Below, piece after piece: positions 11,601 through 23,058 of a DNA stretch of 64,000 bases; within the stretch, counting starts at the first letter, position 1; the number at the start of each line of letters is the position of its first letter. The DNA is from Chenopodium formosanum. Taxonomy: Eukaryota; Streptophyta; Magnoliopsida; Caryophyllales; Amaranthaceae. The notes under the pieces were generated by a model. The model was not told the DNA's origin. It saw only the letters and a program-made list of their open reading frames with translations, and did no database searches. The translations under genes and the position numbers were made by a program. The stretch is from positions 5,585,001-5,649,000 of the forward strand of contig CM044873.1 in assembly GCA_024500155.1 (NCBI GenBank), read 5' to 3'.

Positions 11601-13783
11601 ATATATAAGCAAAGAATTCTGCAATTCCTTAGGATGACCATTGCATAAATCAAACAGCATTGTAAAGAACCTTCTAATTCTCACACTTAACTATAAATCA
11701 CCATAAAAATTAGCTAAAAATCACAATTATAAAAATAAAATAAAAAATAAAAAAATTCCAATTTTATGACAAGTCCTTATGTATCCTACAACTTGAATAT
11801 ATGCTCAATATTTGCAATCTAGCTGCAGTTTCTACAAAAAAAAAAATAAAAACTGAGGAAATACTAGCAAAAAAAAAAGACAATACTACCTTGCTCCCCG
11901 TAATGAGCAGCCAAAACATCAGGCGGGATCCCTTGCATTCCATATATTTCAATATCAGTTGCTTCCCTTTCAGGTTTTGCATTAGGCACCCTGCAAAATT
12001 ACAAAAAATAAAATCATAAACAAAGTTCTTAACATGATACCCATATGTTCAAGATAAAGCAGCTGAACAAGGATTGCATACGCATCTAACTCAATGCCAA
12101 ACTAAGCTAATAAAAAATCACTACTCACTATAGTTGATGCTTCACTATACTCGATGCTTCATAAACAACTCAAAACCTTGGCGGCCCAAAGAGGAGGTGG
12201 TAATAATTGCGGGAAATGGGAAGAAAAGTGAACCTTTTCCAGGCTGTATCCTCCTAATGCTCGTTGTCACCCAACAACACCGCTCAAGTGATAATAAATA
12301 GCAATGAATATTGATGAAGAAAAACAGACTTGGGGTGAGCTAGCATTACTATGGGCATTGCCATTAGAATTTCCTTACCAACTTACAAACAATTGCATTG
12401 TCGTTACCATTTATTATCCCCACCATATGGTCTATCAATGTAAATTTTACAGGAGGTAATTTTGTCCAATTAGAGCATCTCAGAAGAATTTTCCAAAACT
12501 TTATAGTAACATAGCTTTATACAATAGGGGGTGGGATATTCATGGTAAGACTTTTTACATGGCCCTCGTAAATGGAATGAGTAGTGATGCACGTGTAAAA
12601 TCGTAATAACATGAGATGCTCGATGTAATAGTCCATGACAATGCGCATCCACAGCAAACTATAATGCAAAAATTGTGTCTTTATTCATAATTATTAACAC
12701 TCAAGAATCAAGATCACCCTTTTAAATGGAAGTGATAGAAAACGGTAATACATAAAAACGCCAATCTGCTGGTGGAGATACATTGACCTAGATAATCACA
12801 CAAGACATTATGAATTCACCATGTCTTAATTTAAGACCTTCTACAAAGAAACCATATATGTCTAACCAAGAGTCCAAGACCAATCTGCCACACTACCAAG
12901 AATTCGAGGAACAACACATACAAGAATCTAACAGCACCTTCCAAATAGACAAGATTCACAAGTTTTTGGCCCTACTAAGTTGATGTTGAGCCCTCCACTA
13001 TAGGCAAACCAACAATCACCCCAACTCCCTGATCCATATCTAGCGCGCTGGCAACATAACATGAATACCGCTGTGACTCATTCCTATTTGGTTCCGCCAA
13101 CATAGCTAAAACCAATTAGTTCCAAATTGCTTCCACAGACAATAATATTCCCTCATAAATTGCTTCCAAAGACCATAATATTCCCTTTCAAGTAAAGATT
13201 GCAAGTTTCAGCAAACAAGCATAAACCCTAATACACAAATTATTACCCTTTCCCCTATATTACCACCACTAAAAAACCACATCAACTGAATTTCCTTCCA
13301 AACAAGCTCCTCTAATCAAATCAAACCTAACCCTTCAAACTAACAAAAATAAAACAATTTTCCCTCAAGTATCACAACACTAATTAAACCTAGTAGAAAC
13401 AAATTCTAAATTTCCAATTCTAATGAGAACAATAGAAACAGAAATTTAATTACAACGATCTGATGAAAACGACAAAGAAAGTCAAAACCTAATCAATGCA
13501 AAAATATCAGAAAAATCAATATTAAATATTAATATAAATAAAATAAAAAAAAATAAAAAAAAAAGGAGGAAGAGAGAGAAAATATATACTTGGTGACATT
13601 CTCCTTATGAACTTGAAGAACATGAATAACCATACCACCAGCAGTAGAAAGCTTCTTGTTACAAACATGGCATTTGAAATGCTTAGCTTTTTGATGTTGC
13701 AACAATATCTTCTCATCATCAAATTCTCTGTCACAATAGTAGCAGAATACCTTATCAATTTGTCTCTTCTTCTTCTTCCCCAT
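6609..13783 (-). CDS. SUF4: SUPPRESSOR OF FRIGIDA 4-like C2H2 zinc-finger protein
   Basis: Nuclear zinc-finger protein; in Arabidopsis SUF4 works with the FRIGIDA complex to activate the floral repressor FLC. Seven coding exons, minus strand: 13783-13590, 11990-11890, 11132-11009, 8403-7988, 7716-7565, 7461-7408 and 6680-6609; 1113 nt, 370 residues (Arabidopsis about 367). It starts MGKKKKR. Two compact zinc fingers follow: C14, C17, H30, H35 and C38, C41, H54, H59, then the conserved VHKENVTKVPNAK. Exon 2 carries IEIYGMQGIPPDVLAAHYGE. Exon 4 encodes a long Pro/Gln-rich middle with repeated QPLFPV motifs. Exons 5-7 give the conserved tail (YASGPNTGGPSIGPPPVIAN, EVYLVWDDEAMSMEERR, then a C-terminus ending SRLAGRMAF). 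Intron 3 (11008-8404) contains a LINE in the same orientation. No frameshift seen. The family call is firm; whether it regulates flowering in this species is inference. Confidence 0.96.
8639..9888 (-). mobile_element. 5'-truncated RTE-type LINE with 16-bp target site duplication
   Basis: The element sits in SUF4 intron 3, in the sense orientation of that gene. It ends 3' in a short UTR with the plant-RTE end sequence (GCCGACCCCACTTTTGGG, ATTAAGGC) and an eight-unit TTGA tail (8639-8670). The same 16 bases, ATTAAAAACCCTTCTA, flank it at 8623-8638 and 9889-9904 without mismatch, which fixes both ends. The 5' end is truncated inside the reverse transcriptase domain, so the endonuclease region is missing. 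The perfect duplication and open reading frame point to a recent insertion. Confidence 0.93.
8717..9856 (-). CDS. Partial RTE LINE reverse transcriptase (C-terminal 379 residues)
   Basis: Open frame inside the LINE, encoding most of the reverse transcriptase and the C-terminal region. Seen in order: MPGRSTMEAIH at the start, which is internal in full-length RTE proteins; FIDLEKAYDKVPREILWWAM with the first palm aspartate; HQGSALSPFLFATVLDEL; the catalytic box FADDIVLVDETKDG (FADD where many elements have YADD); and LRWFGHVRRRPEGAP in the C-terminal part. The apurinic endonuclease domain and the N-terminal RT motifs are absent, so it cannot be autonomous. The ATG at 9856 is probably fortuitous and not the original start. 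No internal stop is present. Confidence 0.92.
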   Translation of the reverse strand: MPGRSTMEAIHLIRQMMEFYRVKKKDLHMVFIDLEKAYDKVPREILWWAMLKKGIPRRYVDLVKDMYRDVSTNVRTCGGLTKDFPITIGLHQGSALSPFLFATVLDELTRPIQDEVPWCMLFADDIVLVDETKDGVNVKLEQWRQRLESRGFKLSRSKTEYLVCRFGTQRGTSNEVVSLDGKDLTMSECFKYLGSIIQKNGDIDQDVTHRIKSGWLKWRAATGVLCDRSIPLKLKGKFYRTAIRPVLLYGTECWASKKEHIKKMEVTEMRMLRWMCGNTLRDRIRNEVIRKKVGVAGIVDKLRENRLRWFGHVRRRPEGAPVRRVEEWDHGGIKRGRGRPKMTWLEGVRKDMKCMDLREDEVLDRKGWRRKIYVDDYTE

Positions 13784-15613
13784 TAATTCTTCTAAAAAAA
13801 AAAACAGAAAATTCGCTCTTTTTCTTTGTTGATTTCTGCAATTGGATCAAATCGATGAAATTGCAGAAAACTGGGATAATAAGAGGAGAATTTGGAGAAG
13901 AAATTGAATTGAATCGATTAAATTTGTTGTGATGAAGCAATTTTCTGGAGAAAAACCTCAAATTGGGGGAGAAGGAGGAAGGTAGGAGGAGAGCGTGAGA
14001 AGAAACTTCGGTTATTGGTGGAATTTTGGGTTTCTCCTTTGATTTGATGAGATAGTCCAACTATCTTTATAACTTGTGATGTTCGGCCCGTTTTGTCATT
14101 ACTAACGTAACTCGTGATCTATACGATTGTACTCATAGGATCCGATATTCCGATCCCTACTTGTCAATCGGATCAGTTAGGTCGGGTCAGGTCGCTTTGA
14201 TGTGGTTACAATAAATAGGGTAACAATGATTTGGAAAAAAAAATAATTATGCTTACTACAGAAATTTTCTACAATATATATGCTCTCTCTGTCCATGAAT
14301 AATCATTCTGTTGGGTTTGGTCATGCGTATTCAAAAATTTAAGAGGATATCGAAGATTTTAGAATGTGAGAAAAACCAAAGGAGTGCAAGGGCTCACATT
14401 GACGGAGGTAGTACTAAATCAATCGTTTTAGTTCCTTATATTTCATTCTTATAAGTTCTAGACATTTTTTTATGATGAAATGATTTCTGCATGTTTGCTA
14501 AACAAATAGTCAGGACTACACATTTACGTCAATAATAAATACATACTCTGTAGTTAATAAATTGTGCAACGCACAATCACATTCTCTTCCTCCTCTTCAC
14601 CCCTACATATACTCCATAGTAATCAAGCATTTAAGATAGGTTCAGTTTACATGATCTGGTCCAATTTGATCTTATTTTTTGACCTACGTCCAGATAAAAA
14701 AAAATTGTCAAATGAGAGGTCGTTAAATTCGTATTAATATGTATTACTTATAATATGAAATTTTTAAATAAATTTAACTTATAAAAATAAAGATATTCAA
14801 CGATAAACAAACGATGATTTAGGGTCGGTAACAACATGTGTGCAACAATTTGTGAGTTTGGGCCACAAGCCTAGTGCAATTTAAGCTTCGCAGAGGAGAC
14901 TATAACACGTCCATAATGGAGTGACCCGATGTAGACTTCGTACAATAAGACACTTAATACTCATATAGTGATATTGCCTAAGGAATAAAGGATAGAAGCT
15001 AGATAACCTACGTAATTGCCTAGATCGGTGATTATCCCGCAAAGTTATCCTTCAATATAAAGGCAACTTTAGCTTTAGCAATTGTCCTTCCTTCCAGCAC
15101 GACGCGTCCACACTCCTGGACAACTGATTATGAATATCCGAGTTGTAACGCCTCATCGCCTCAGGATCAGTCTACAACATTGCAGATGGAAGCAACCTGA
15201 TCCAATGCCTTTACAAAGGAAACAACACCAATATAAAAGCATGAATGCTTACCTTGCTTTCACAAATGACTGCAAATTACACTTATTATAAATACATGCA
15301 TGTATAATTATACAAGTTACAACAGGTTGTGTACACTTAAAATCTAATCCTAGAATGACATGAGTGATTGCGAAGCCCCAAGTCTACTTTCACATGAAAC
15401 TAAAGCAATGTCATTGTCTTTCAGATTTCAGACACCAGAAAGGGGCACAGCATTCTGTGCATGGGGTGCATCTTTCAAATTGCTGTCCAGGGGACAGCTT
15501 TCAGGAGGAGCTTCAATCTTCAACTCCAAATACGCACGTTTTCCACAAGTCCCTTCATGATCCAATCTCCAGAACGAGCTATTTTGAGGGGGCGAAAGGG
15601 TAAAGGATATCTT
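13784..15613. other. Spacer between SUF4 (5' end) and FHY3 (3' end)
   Basis: It holds the SUF4 leader (13784 to about 14040), its promoter, and at the right the FHY3 3' untranslated region (15613 to roughly 15270, ending near an ATAATAAG polyadenylation-like motif). The central part, 14100-15250, has no convincing gene. A somewhat more GC-rich patch at 15080-15230 is unexplained. Confidence 0.6.
14065..14072 (-). promoter_or_regulatory. Candidate TATA box of SUF4
   Basis: Minus-strand TTATAAAG lies about 285 bases upstream of the SUF4 start codon. A start site 25-35 bases downstream would give a leader of about 250 bases. Motif only. Confidence 0.4.
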
Positions 15614-18600
15614 TTAAGAATGTCTAGCTCCATCATCATGCAATTGTGCAGGCCTGACATTGGCCTCTTCCTGCAAACAAACAAATAAATATGCATAAAG
15701 CTTCCAAATGAGCTACCTTCAGAATTTCAGATACTTATGCCACACAGGTGAACTAACCCGAATACCATATGGGAAACCGGTTGGTGTCCGAAAAAAATCC
15801 ATCTGCCCCTGCAACACAGAAGACCTAAGAGTTTAAATATTGAAATGTGATCCAACTTTTCCAAGTGAAAGAACAGGTGATGGAATGTAATCATCCACCA
15901 GATTTACAAGCATGATAATCAGTAAACCTAGATTTGAACCCAGAACATGCCAAGTCTGCAGAGATTTATTAAATCATAGGCTGTCTTTTGCAGCAACAAA
16001 GCAACCTTTCAAGCAAAATGATATGAACGCATTACTGCCAGAAATTCCAATATTTCAAGCAGTAATCAAGTAGTTGCTACATAAAATGTGCATCAGTTTC
16101 AAACATACCAGCCCATGCATGCTTTGTTGACCATAGTAACCCTCATGGCTAGGTGCTATTGAGTTCAATTGTCCCTAGAAAGAAGAGAAAAATAAACATT
16201 GGAGACTTCTACAGTTATGCTTTGAGAGCAAATGGAAAACCATAGTTGCACAATATAACTTACAAGTCCTTGAATTGCGGCAGGATTTCCATAGTAATTC
16301 TCACGTGTTGGAGCCATCAAATTCAGTTGCACCTTCAAGAAGCAATAACAAAGGCAAAATTTTACCATCTACTGAGATGAATTAAACATGTTCTGATATC
16401 ATTGCATTTCTTACCATTCCTTGCACACCCGGCTGTGTGCCATAGAATCCATCAAGAGTTGTAACTGGTCTGGAGCCTAATTTATCCTGCAAGTGCCAGA
16501 AACCACTTAGAATATACATTACAAAAAGTTTAGGCAGGCCTCATATATGGTTTATTACTCAACGTCATCACATCCAAGTAAAAACCACTGAAGGCTATTC
16601 ACTCAATATTTGAATCAACAACTTGCAAGGGAAACAAAGAGCGAGAACTACACCATTTGTTGCAAGCCATCCTGTGACCCAATAGCCATAGCCTCTGCTT
16701 CAGTGTTCATCTGTTACACAAGACAAATACAGCTTAGCATGACAAATGGATAACAGAAGAAAGAAACTCATGACTATACAATAATACCATCCTACTAAAG
16801 ACTATACTCCAACATACCTTCCGTTTTTTGGTCGGATTCTTCTTTTTTGTGGTCTTGCTAAAACTTCTGCTAGGACTGCCATCCTCAATGCTGAGAAGCC
16901 CATGAGTAGCTGATGTTCCAACTTCCATATGTGTCTTGCAAGCATCATTCACACCAATGCAATTGGTAAATGCTTCATCTAGAGCACGGAGGGCAAGATT
17001 GTAACTCTCTTGGGATAATGACCCTTCTTCACTTAATTTCATTGCTCGATTACTCAAGTGATTATACCGTTGGACTCGAGATGGTACTTGTTCCATCACT
17101 TCTCCAATCAAATGCCTCTCTTTGGCATCTTTTGTCCACCGCTTCAATATGTATTGAGGTGGAATCATGGAAAGTCCACATATTTGAAGAACAATCATTG
17201 CATGTCTACAAAGGAAACCTTTGTACTCAAATAAATGGCATATGCAAGAAACTTCTGATTTCATTTCATTCCATGTAACCATAAAGTCTTGATTCTTTTC
17301 AAAATCTTGAACCTTGAAAGTTATGATCAGCTCATCTTGTCTTTCTCTCTTAGGATGACAGGCAACAGCACCCAATACCTCAACTTGAAATTTCTTGAAC
17401 ATCGCATGTGTATATAAAGTTGACATATGCTTCTCAAACGGAGATGGAGATTTTAAAGCTGGCTGTTTATTCAATGTATCAGAATCTGCTCTGGCTTCCT
17501 CTTCATACCTGTCTTGAATGATGGTGTCATATTGCTTTATAAACTCTGACACCGTAGTCTTTTTATGTACATACTTGTCAAAATAAGAATTAACACTCTC
17601 GGATCGCTGGACAACTGACATGCCAGCTAAAAAGGAATCCTTCATGTATGTTGGAACCCATAGTTTACGATCATCATAAAGTGATCGAATCCACTCATCA
17701 TCCTTGTTAAGTTCAAATCTTACAACAAGCTTCTCCCACCTCTTCTCAAATTCTTCATCACTCCATGACCTGTATATACATTTGTCAAACTTTGCCATAA
17801 AATTCTCATGCTTCTTAATAATATGACCAAGATTCTCTGAAACCTTTCCCAGAATATGCCACAAATGAAAGCAATGGTGAGTATTTGGAAAATTTTCAGA
17901 TACAGCTGATTTAATAGCATCATCTTGATCAGTAATGATTACTTTGGGAGCTTGTCCACCCATTGCTTTCAACCAAGTCTGCAGTATCCATGAATATGTT
18001 GCTGGGCTTTCATCAGAAACTATAGCACATCCAAGCAGCATGAACTGATAGTGTTGATTGACCCCAACAAAAAGAGCAAGAGGCATTTTATACTTGTTTC
18101 TAATGTAGGTCGAATCAAAGGAGACCACATCGCTAAAATTCACGTAGTCATGCCTACTTTTGGCATCAATCCACAATAAACTCTTCAATCGCAAATCATC
18201 ACTTAGCTCTACAGCATAAAAGAAGTTAGAATTCACATTTTGCATCTGGGTGAAAAAATCAAGTAACAGCTTAGCATCCCCTGCTTCTAGTAACAAATTA
18301 CGGTTTTTATCAAAGGGGATCTTCGCGTCATTTTTTAGCCCAACCACATTTTTATATTCGGCATAGTTTCTAGCCATAGCAGCGTACATCTTTCTCGTTT
18401 GCTCACTGACCGCTTGAGCAGGTAAAAGATCATGGTTGTGCTCCTTGATAAAACTATGAATCACCCACCTTCCATCTGGCCTCCTTTTTACATGCATGCT
18501 TGCTTTGCAGTTCGTCTTACCACATGATCGACGGCCAGTAGCACTTTCAGGTTCTTGCTTATTACATTGTCGAATACGGGGCCGATTGCCTTTGTCATAC

Positions 18601-18989
18601 TCCCTTTTGGTCCCATATCTAGAACATGCAAACTTTGCATCTATGAACTCTCTTGATGTCTTTGAACGGCGACTATTTTGAATGGCTGTGTTAAATCCCA
18701 TTGACCTGGCATATTCCTGGTAAAAAGCATATGCTTCCTGATGAGATACAAATTCCATACCATGTAGAGGCTCTAGATTCACATCTTCCTTATATTCAAC
18801 CAGATCTGGTGTGATAGAATTCAGAGCTAGTTCCTCTTCAGCATGCACCTCTGGAACAACTAGAACAGTCTCTGCATCCCCGCTGTTATCTAATCTGTCT
18901 TCTCTGTCCAACATATTACTATCAGTGGTTTGATCTTCATCTTGCCGATCTTCTTCTTCCCCAGATGGTAGCCTAAGATCTATATCCAT
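15614..18989 (-). CDS. FHY3: FAR-RED ELONGATED HYPOCOTYL 3 / FAR1-type transcription factor
   Basis: Transposase-derived transcription factor; Arabidopsis FHY3/FAR1 activate FHY1/FHL in phytochrome A signalling, plus clock and flowering genes. Exons, minus strand: 18989-16818 (724 codons), 16710-16654, 16486-16415, 16332-16264, 16174-16109, 15808-15758 and 15670-15614; 847 residues (Arabidopsis FHY3 839). It starts MDIDLRLPSG, like FHY3. The FAR1 DNA-binding region spans about 75-190 (C122, C161, H184, H186 are likely zinc ligands). The MULE transposase-like core spans about 285-385 (VVSFDSTYIRNKYKMPLALF, then VIITDQDDAIK). The SWIM zinc finger is CIC...CRH at 582-596. A basic KKKNPTKKRK ends exon 1. 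The C-terminal mini-exons encode FHY3-like Gln/Tyr-Gly repeats. A reading frame extending upstream to 19265 crosses a splice acceptor at 19021 and is not used here. FHY3 is preferred over FAR1 because of the N-terminus and tail. Confidence 0.96.
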
Positions 18990-20850
18990 GACACCAAACT
19001 GCTTCCAACAATAAGCTTCCTGCAATTGCATCAATAAGTAAAAGGCCAAACCAAAAGGATAGAACTTGAACTGCTGAATGTTGAGGAATAAGATGAGAAA
19101 TAAAGAGTAAAAAACCAAATGCAACCCTACCTCCAAAAACAAGGATGCGAGACCCCAGACACCAACAGTGCATTCATAAATCAAGGTGAAGTGAGGTAAA
19201 GGGAGGGACAATGAGGGAGAAATGAGTTTATGCTTTTGCTTCAAATCTTTCGAGCATTGTGACATTTGGTTTACTAAAAGGGAAAGGGATCCATTACTTT
19301 ACAACTCTTTTGTCTCCCTTTTAATTCTCTCATCCAAACACATTGTAAAAGTATCCAAAAGGCATTAAGTTAGCATGACTGCATAACAGCATCTGTTAAC
19401 AGCTTAACAGGGTCACAGATAGCTTGCAGTTCACAACAGATTGGTAAGACAGTTCAAATAATTATTCAAAATTATATCACAATTTGCTGCAGTGGGAAGG
19501 GAAAACTTGCTAGATACCCTCTGAACACCATAGCTAAGACACCATACATACTCGGACTCTCTTACACATGTCAGCGGATCAAAGATTAAAAGCCATAAAT
19601 CTACCCAGAAATTGCATTGGGAAGGAGGATGTTCAGCCAAAATCAATCAAGCAGACACCATGAAAGACTATCAAAAGCAAGTCCTCTGTAACCAGGTTTA
19701 CCAAAAATGACAGAAATACACCATTACTACAGATAAAAACCAACAGATTCAGATCAAAAAATGACAGAAGTACACCTTTACTTCAGATTAAATCATACAG
19801 ATTCAGATGGGCATTCGTTGAAATTTCATTGTTTCAATCATACATTCATGAATCAAAATGGCATACTAACTGCACGAAGACTCCATAAACAAATCCAAGC
19901 TCATATATGCACCAAAATAATTAAGATTGCACAAAAATACATGTTCATCGCTAAATTCTTAGAAGCCATTATCGGTATTACAATCATCTCATCATAGCAC
20001 AACCATTTCTCCTACCAAAACCTCCAACATGCACACGATTTCATTTTCAGATGATCCAGTAGTACAAATTTAACTGCAAATTATTACAACATCAATGAAA
20101 TGTCAAACGTTTACGACTTAGATTAGTCTCAAACTTTGTCTTGTGTCGTGAATGTCAACTAACTTAATCGGTTTAAGTCTGGGAAGATGGTACTTAAATT
20201 TTGAGATGGGGAGAATCGCGCAATTAAGCTGTAAATTTAATCGTGAATGTCAAATGTTTATGAAAATCAATGTCATCTCACTCCCACGCATCGTAGCTCA
20301 TTTGGCTCAATTCATAGTCCATCAATTTGCTGAGTCAGTGATAATTCCAGTATTGTGATTTGTGAAACTTCAATTCAGCAAAAATACACAACCAAAATCC
20401 CCAAAATCACAATTAACAACATTACAAACATCAAATTACGAACAAATTCAACAATTAGGTTAACCTTAGTTCAACAATTCCTGATCATAAACCAAAACCA
20501 AAACCAAACCTAACCAATCAAAATCCAAAAATCAACACAATTCCTCAAATCAAAATCACCATTATCATCATCACAATAATCGCAATCTAACAATTAAGGT
20601 GTAATTAATCAGCAAAATTAGAAGAGAGAGAAAGAGGAGAGAGAAAATTAAAAAAAGAAGGTAGGAAATACTATTAGTAAGACTCAGAAAAAAAGAAAAG
20701 AGTACCTGAAAAAATTAAAGAGTGAGAAGTGATCTTCTGCAACGGAGTCACGCGAGGGGAGGGAGCGAGTGGAGAGAGAAAATGATTCGCGAAGTATTTT
20801 TGTTCAGAGCAAAAATTTTTGGGGGTTTAGGGTTTCATTAACGCGCTCTC
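18990..20850 (-). other. FHY3 5' leader: UTR exon, 1.7-kb UTR intron, second UTR segment
   Basis: Bases 19020-18990 join directly to the start codon and follow a clear acceptor (TTGCAG, at 19021-19026). A good donor, CAG followed by GTACTC, lies at 20706/20705 downstream of a CT/GA-rich segment (20706 to about 20850) that looks like the first non-coding exon. The predicted intron is 20705-19021. It holds no other gene that I can support. Confidence 0.6.
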
Positions 20851-23058
20851 TAAAAATTGTGTATTTTCTGAGTTTTGAGGGAAATGAATGAATGATTAGC
20901 GCGTGGTCGGTGTATTTGTTGAAGAAGAATTTGCCTTCTTTTTGCGGTGGTGGCCACGGTTTGCTTCTTACGTGTCATTTCTTGTAGCGCGTGTTTTACT
21001 TTCTTCTATTGAATTTTTTTTCTCTTCTATTTTTTCTTTTCTTATGTTATTGTACAAAAATGTTTTTAACATTAAAAAAATAAGTACTTCGGGTCTGAGC
21101 TCAGTTGAAATAAATTGAATATTTTATAAGAGAAGAAAATTGGGAGCTGAGCTGAGCTGAACTGAACTTATTAAAGCTGAACTGAATTGAACTGAAGTGA
21201 AGTGAGTTGAACTGAAAATAATCGTATGAGAAAAGGCCCTTCTTCTTTTGAAAATTTTCAGCATGAGATGATTTCAAAAACTAATCTAGTTAGCAAAAAT
21301 AATAATTTTTAAAGTTATTTATTATGGTTATAATTACATTCCGGAAAGATTGACCTTATTTCACTAAAGTTGTATTGATGACCCAAAATACGCTTGAACA
21401 GAATTAAATTCGATTCGAACAAGAACAATAAAGTGGATAGCTCGATCAAATGGACTTAGCATAAAATGGGTTTGACACTTTGACATGAATTTATGTAATC
21501 ACGATCAAATGTACGATAGAAAAGGAAAAATGGTATGAAAAACGCAAGGGTCATCAACGAGCGAATGCTTGTATTTACTTTTATTTGTAGGGTGTCAATT
21601 ATTCGTATTGAAATTCAATCCAATCCAAACAAAAATATTAATTCCAGTCGGACCGGATTGATTTTTTGTTTTTTTTTTTTTGTTAATTTGATTTTTGAAT
21701 TGGATCATATTGACCTTATTTTGAAACAAAAAACTCAATTATTGAACCATGTATGTATTAATATGATTGTTTATATTAATCATGTAGAACTATGTTAAAA
21801 TTAATCATGTAAGTTATGCTTTCAAGACTTGTATTAATCATGTAAAACTTTCAAGACTCGTATATTATGAGTTTGGACCATTCATTTAAACTATCACATA
21901 TATTAGGCTTTGAAAATTTGCAACATATTTGAATTCGGATTTTCAAAGCTAATCTAAATACCCGAATTTAATTCAGATTGGATGTGGTGAAAATTTTGGA
22001 TCATATATTCATATTAGATTGAAAAATTAATAACTTAATTTTATTTCGGATTGTAATGGATTGATCTAAACTCATTTCGTCCAACTTTTCCATGAATATT
22101 TATTAGTCTATCTCTTGCATGTATTTATGGTTGCATGTATTACCACGGTACCACATATCTTCAAAACTTAACGAAGCAGTTGCAATACTTTGAATGTCAT
22201 ATTTAGCGTTTGTTTGATTAACATCAAACATACATCAAAGTACGTTAGAAGTTAAAATTCTTATAAAGTAGGAGAAGATGGAATTCGTGGCGATGATGGA
22301 CTTGCAAAAAATAATGGAAAGTTATGGTAAATTCTACAATTCTACTATTTTAGTAAGTAAAACTTCTTATGCTCAACCAAACATGTTATTACTCGTATAA
22401 AGTTACCTTAATACTCCATATGTATATTTTTTCTTGTGTATTTTAAATTTCCCTTTTCATATGGAGATTGTGGAATAATACATATGTAATTTTTTTTTTT
22501 TAATTTTTAACTCAACTACCTTCAAACCTCTATATTATTATTACTTACATTTAACAAATACTCTATGTCACTCCCTAAAACACAACATTTCTACTACTAG
22601 TACATAAATTTTACCAAAAAACACTTTTTATGTCCAACCAAACGAACAACTCGTATACAAGTCAATCCACATCGACTCCGAGTGGACCAAAAATTTAATG
22701 GTCAACCGACCATGGGTGACCCTTAAAAAACAAACCAAACCACCATCATCTCCATAAAGAGTCAACCTCCAATATACATCTTCCACATGCAACTACAACA
22801 CAAGTTCCTTCCACTCAATAGAAAAAACATAAATTTTGGTTTGCCTTTGCCTTTCTGTCAAATCTAAATTATTACTCCCATCACTTTTTTGCTTTTTTTT
22901 TTGATACTTTACTTGTTTACTTTCCCACTAATCCTTTTGTCACTATTGATTTTTCCAGCTAGCTTGCTTTCATCTCCATTTTCTCTCTCCTAGGGTTATG
23001 ATTTTTGTTCTTCTTCTCTGTTTTTCCTGCTAATTCAGCTGTTTTTTAGCTGACAATT
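20851..23058. other. Divergent intergenic region, FHY3 / DHHC gene
   Basis: Head-to-head promoter region between FHY3 (minus) and the acyltransferase (plus). It is AT-rich with poly-T runs and includes a CTGAA-type repeat patch at 21144-21216. The leader of the acyltransferase probably occupies the last 100-200 bases. No exon, RNA gene or complete mobile element was recognised. Confidence 0.55.
21144..21216. repeat. Degenerate pentanucleotide repeat (CTGAG / CTGAA)
   Basis: A run of GAGCTGAGCTGAGCTGAACT followed by imperfect CTGAACTGAATTGAACTGAA units, interrupted by TTATTAAAG. The unit is five bases long and drifts between CTGAG, CTGAA and TGAAG. It is a simple-sequence tract in the FHY3 distal promoter. 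Confidence 0.75.

Noticed and set aside
13755..14060. A 101-codon open frame overlapping the SUF4 start, as a possible upstream ORF
   Set aside because: It opens with TTG, not ATG, lies at or just downstream of the likely TATA box, and has a low-complexity product. It is 5' leader.
14281..14412. Possible MITE with CTCTCTCTGTCC at one end and GACGGAGGTAGTAC at the other
   Set aside because: The inverted ends match poorly and no clear target duplication is visible; too weak to list as an element.
18990..19265. An in-frame N-terminal extension of FHY3 from an ATG at 19265
   Set aside because: The known family start MDIDLRL is at 18989 and a clear acceptor lies at 19021, so the extension is leader-intron sequence.
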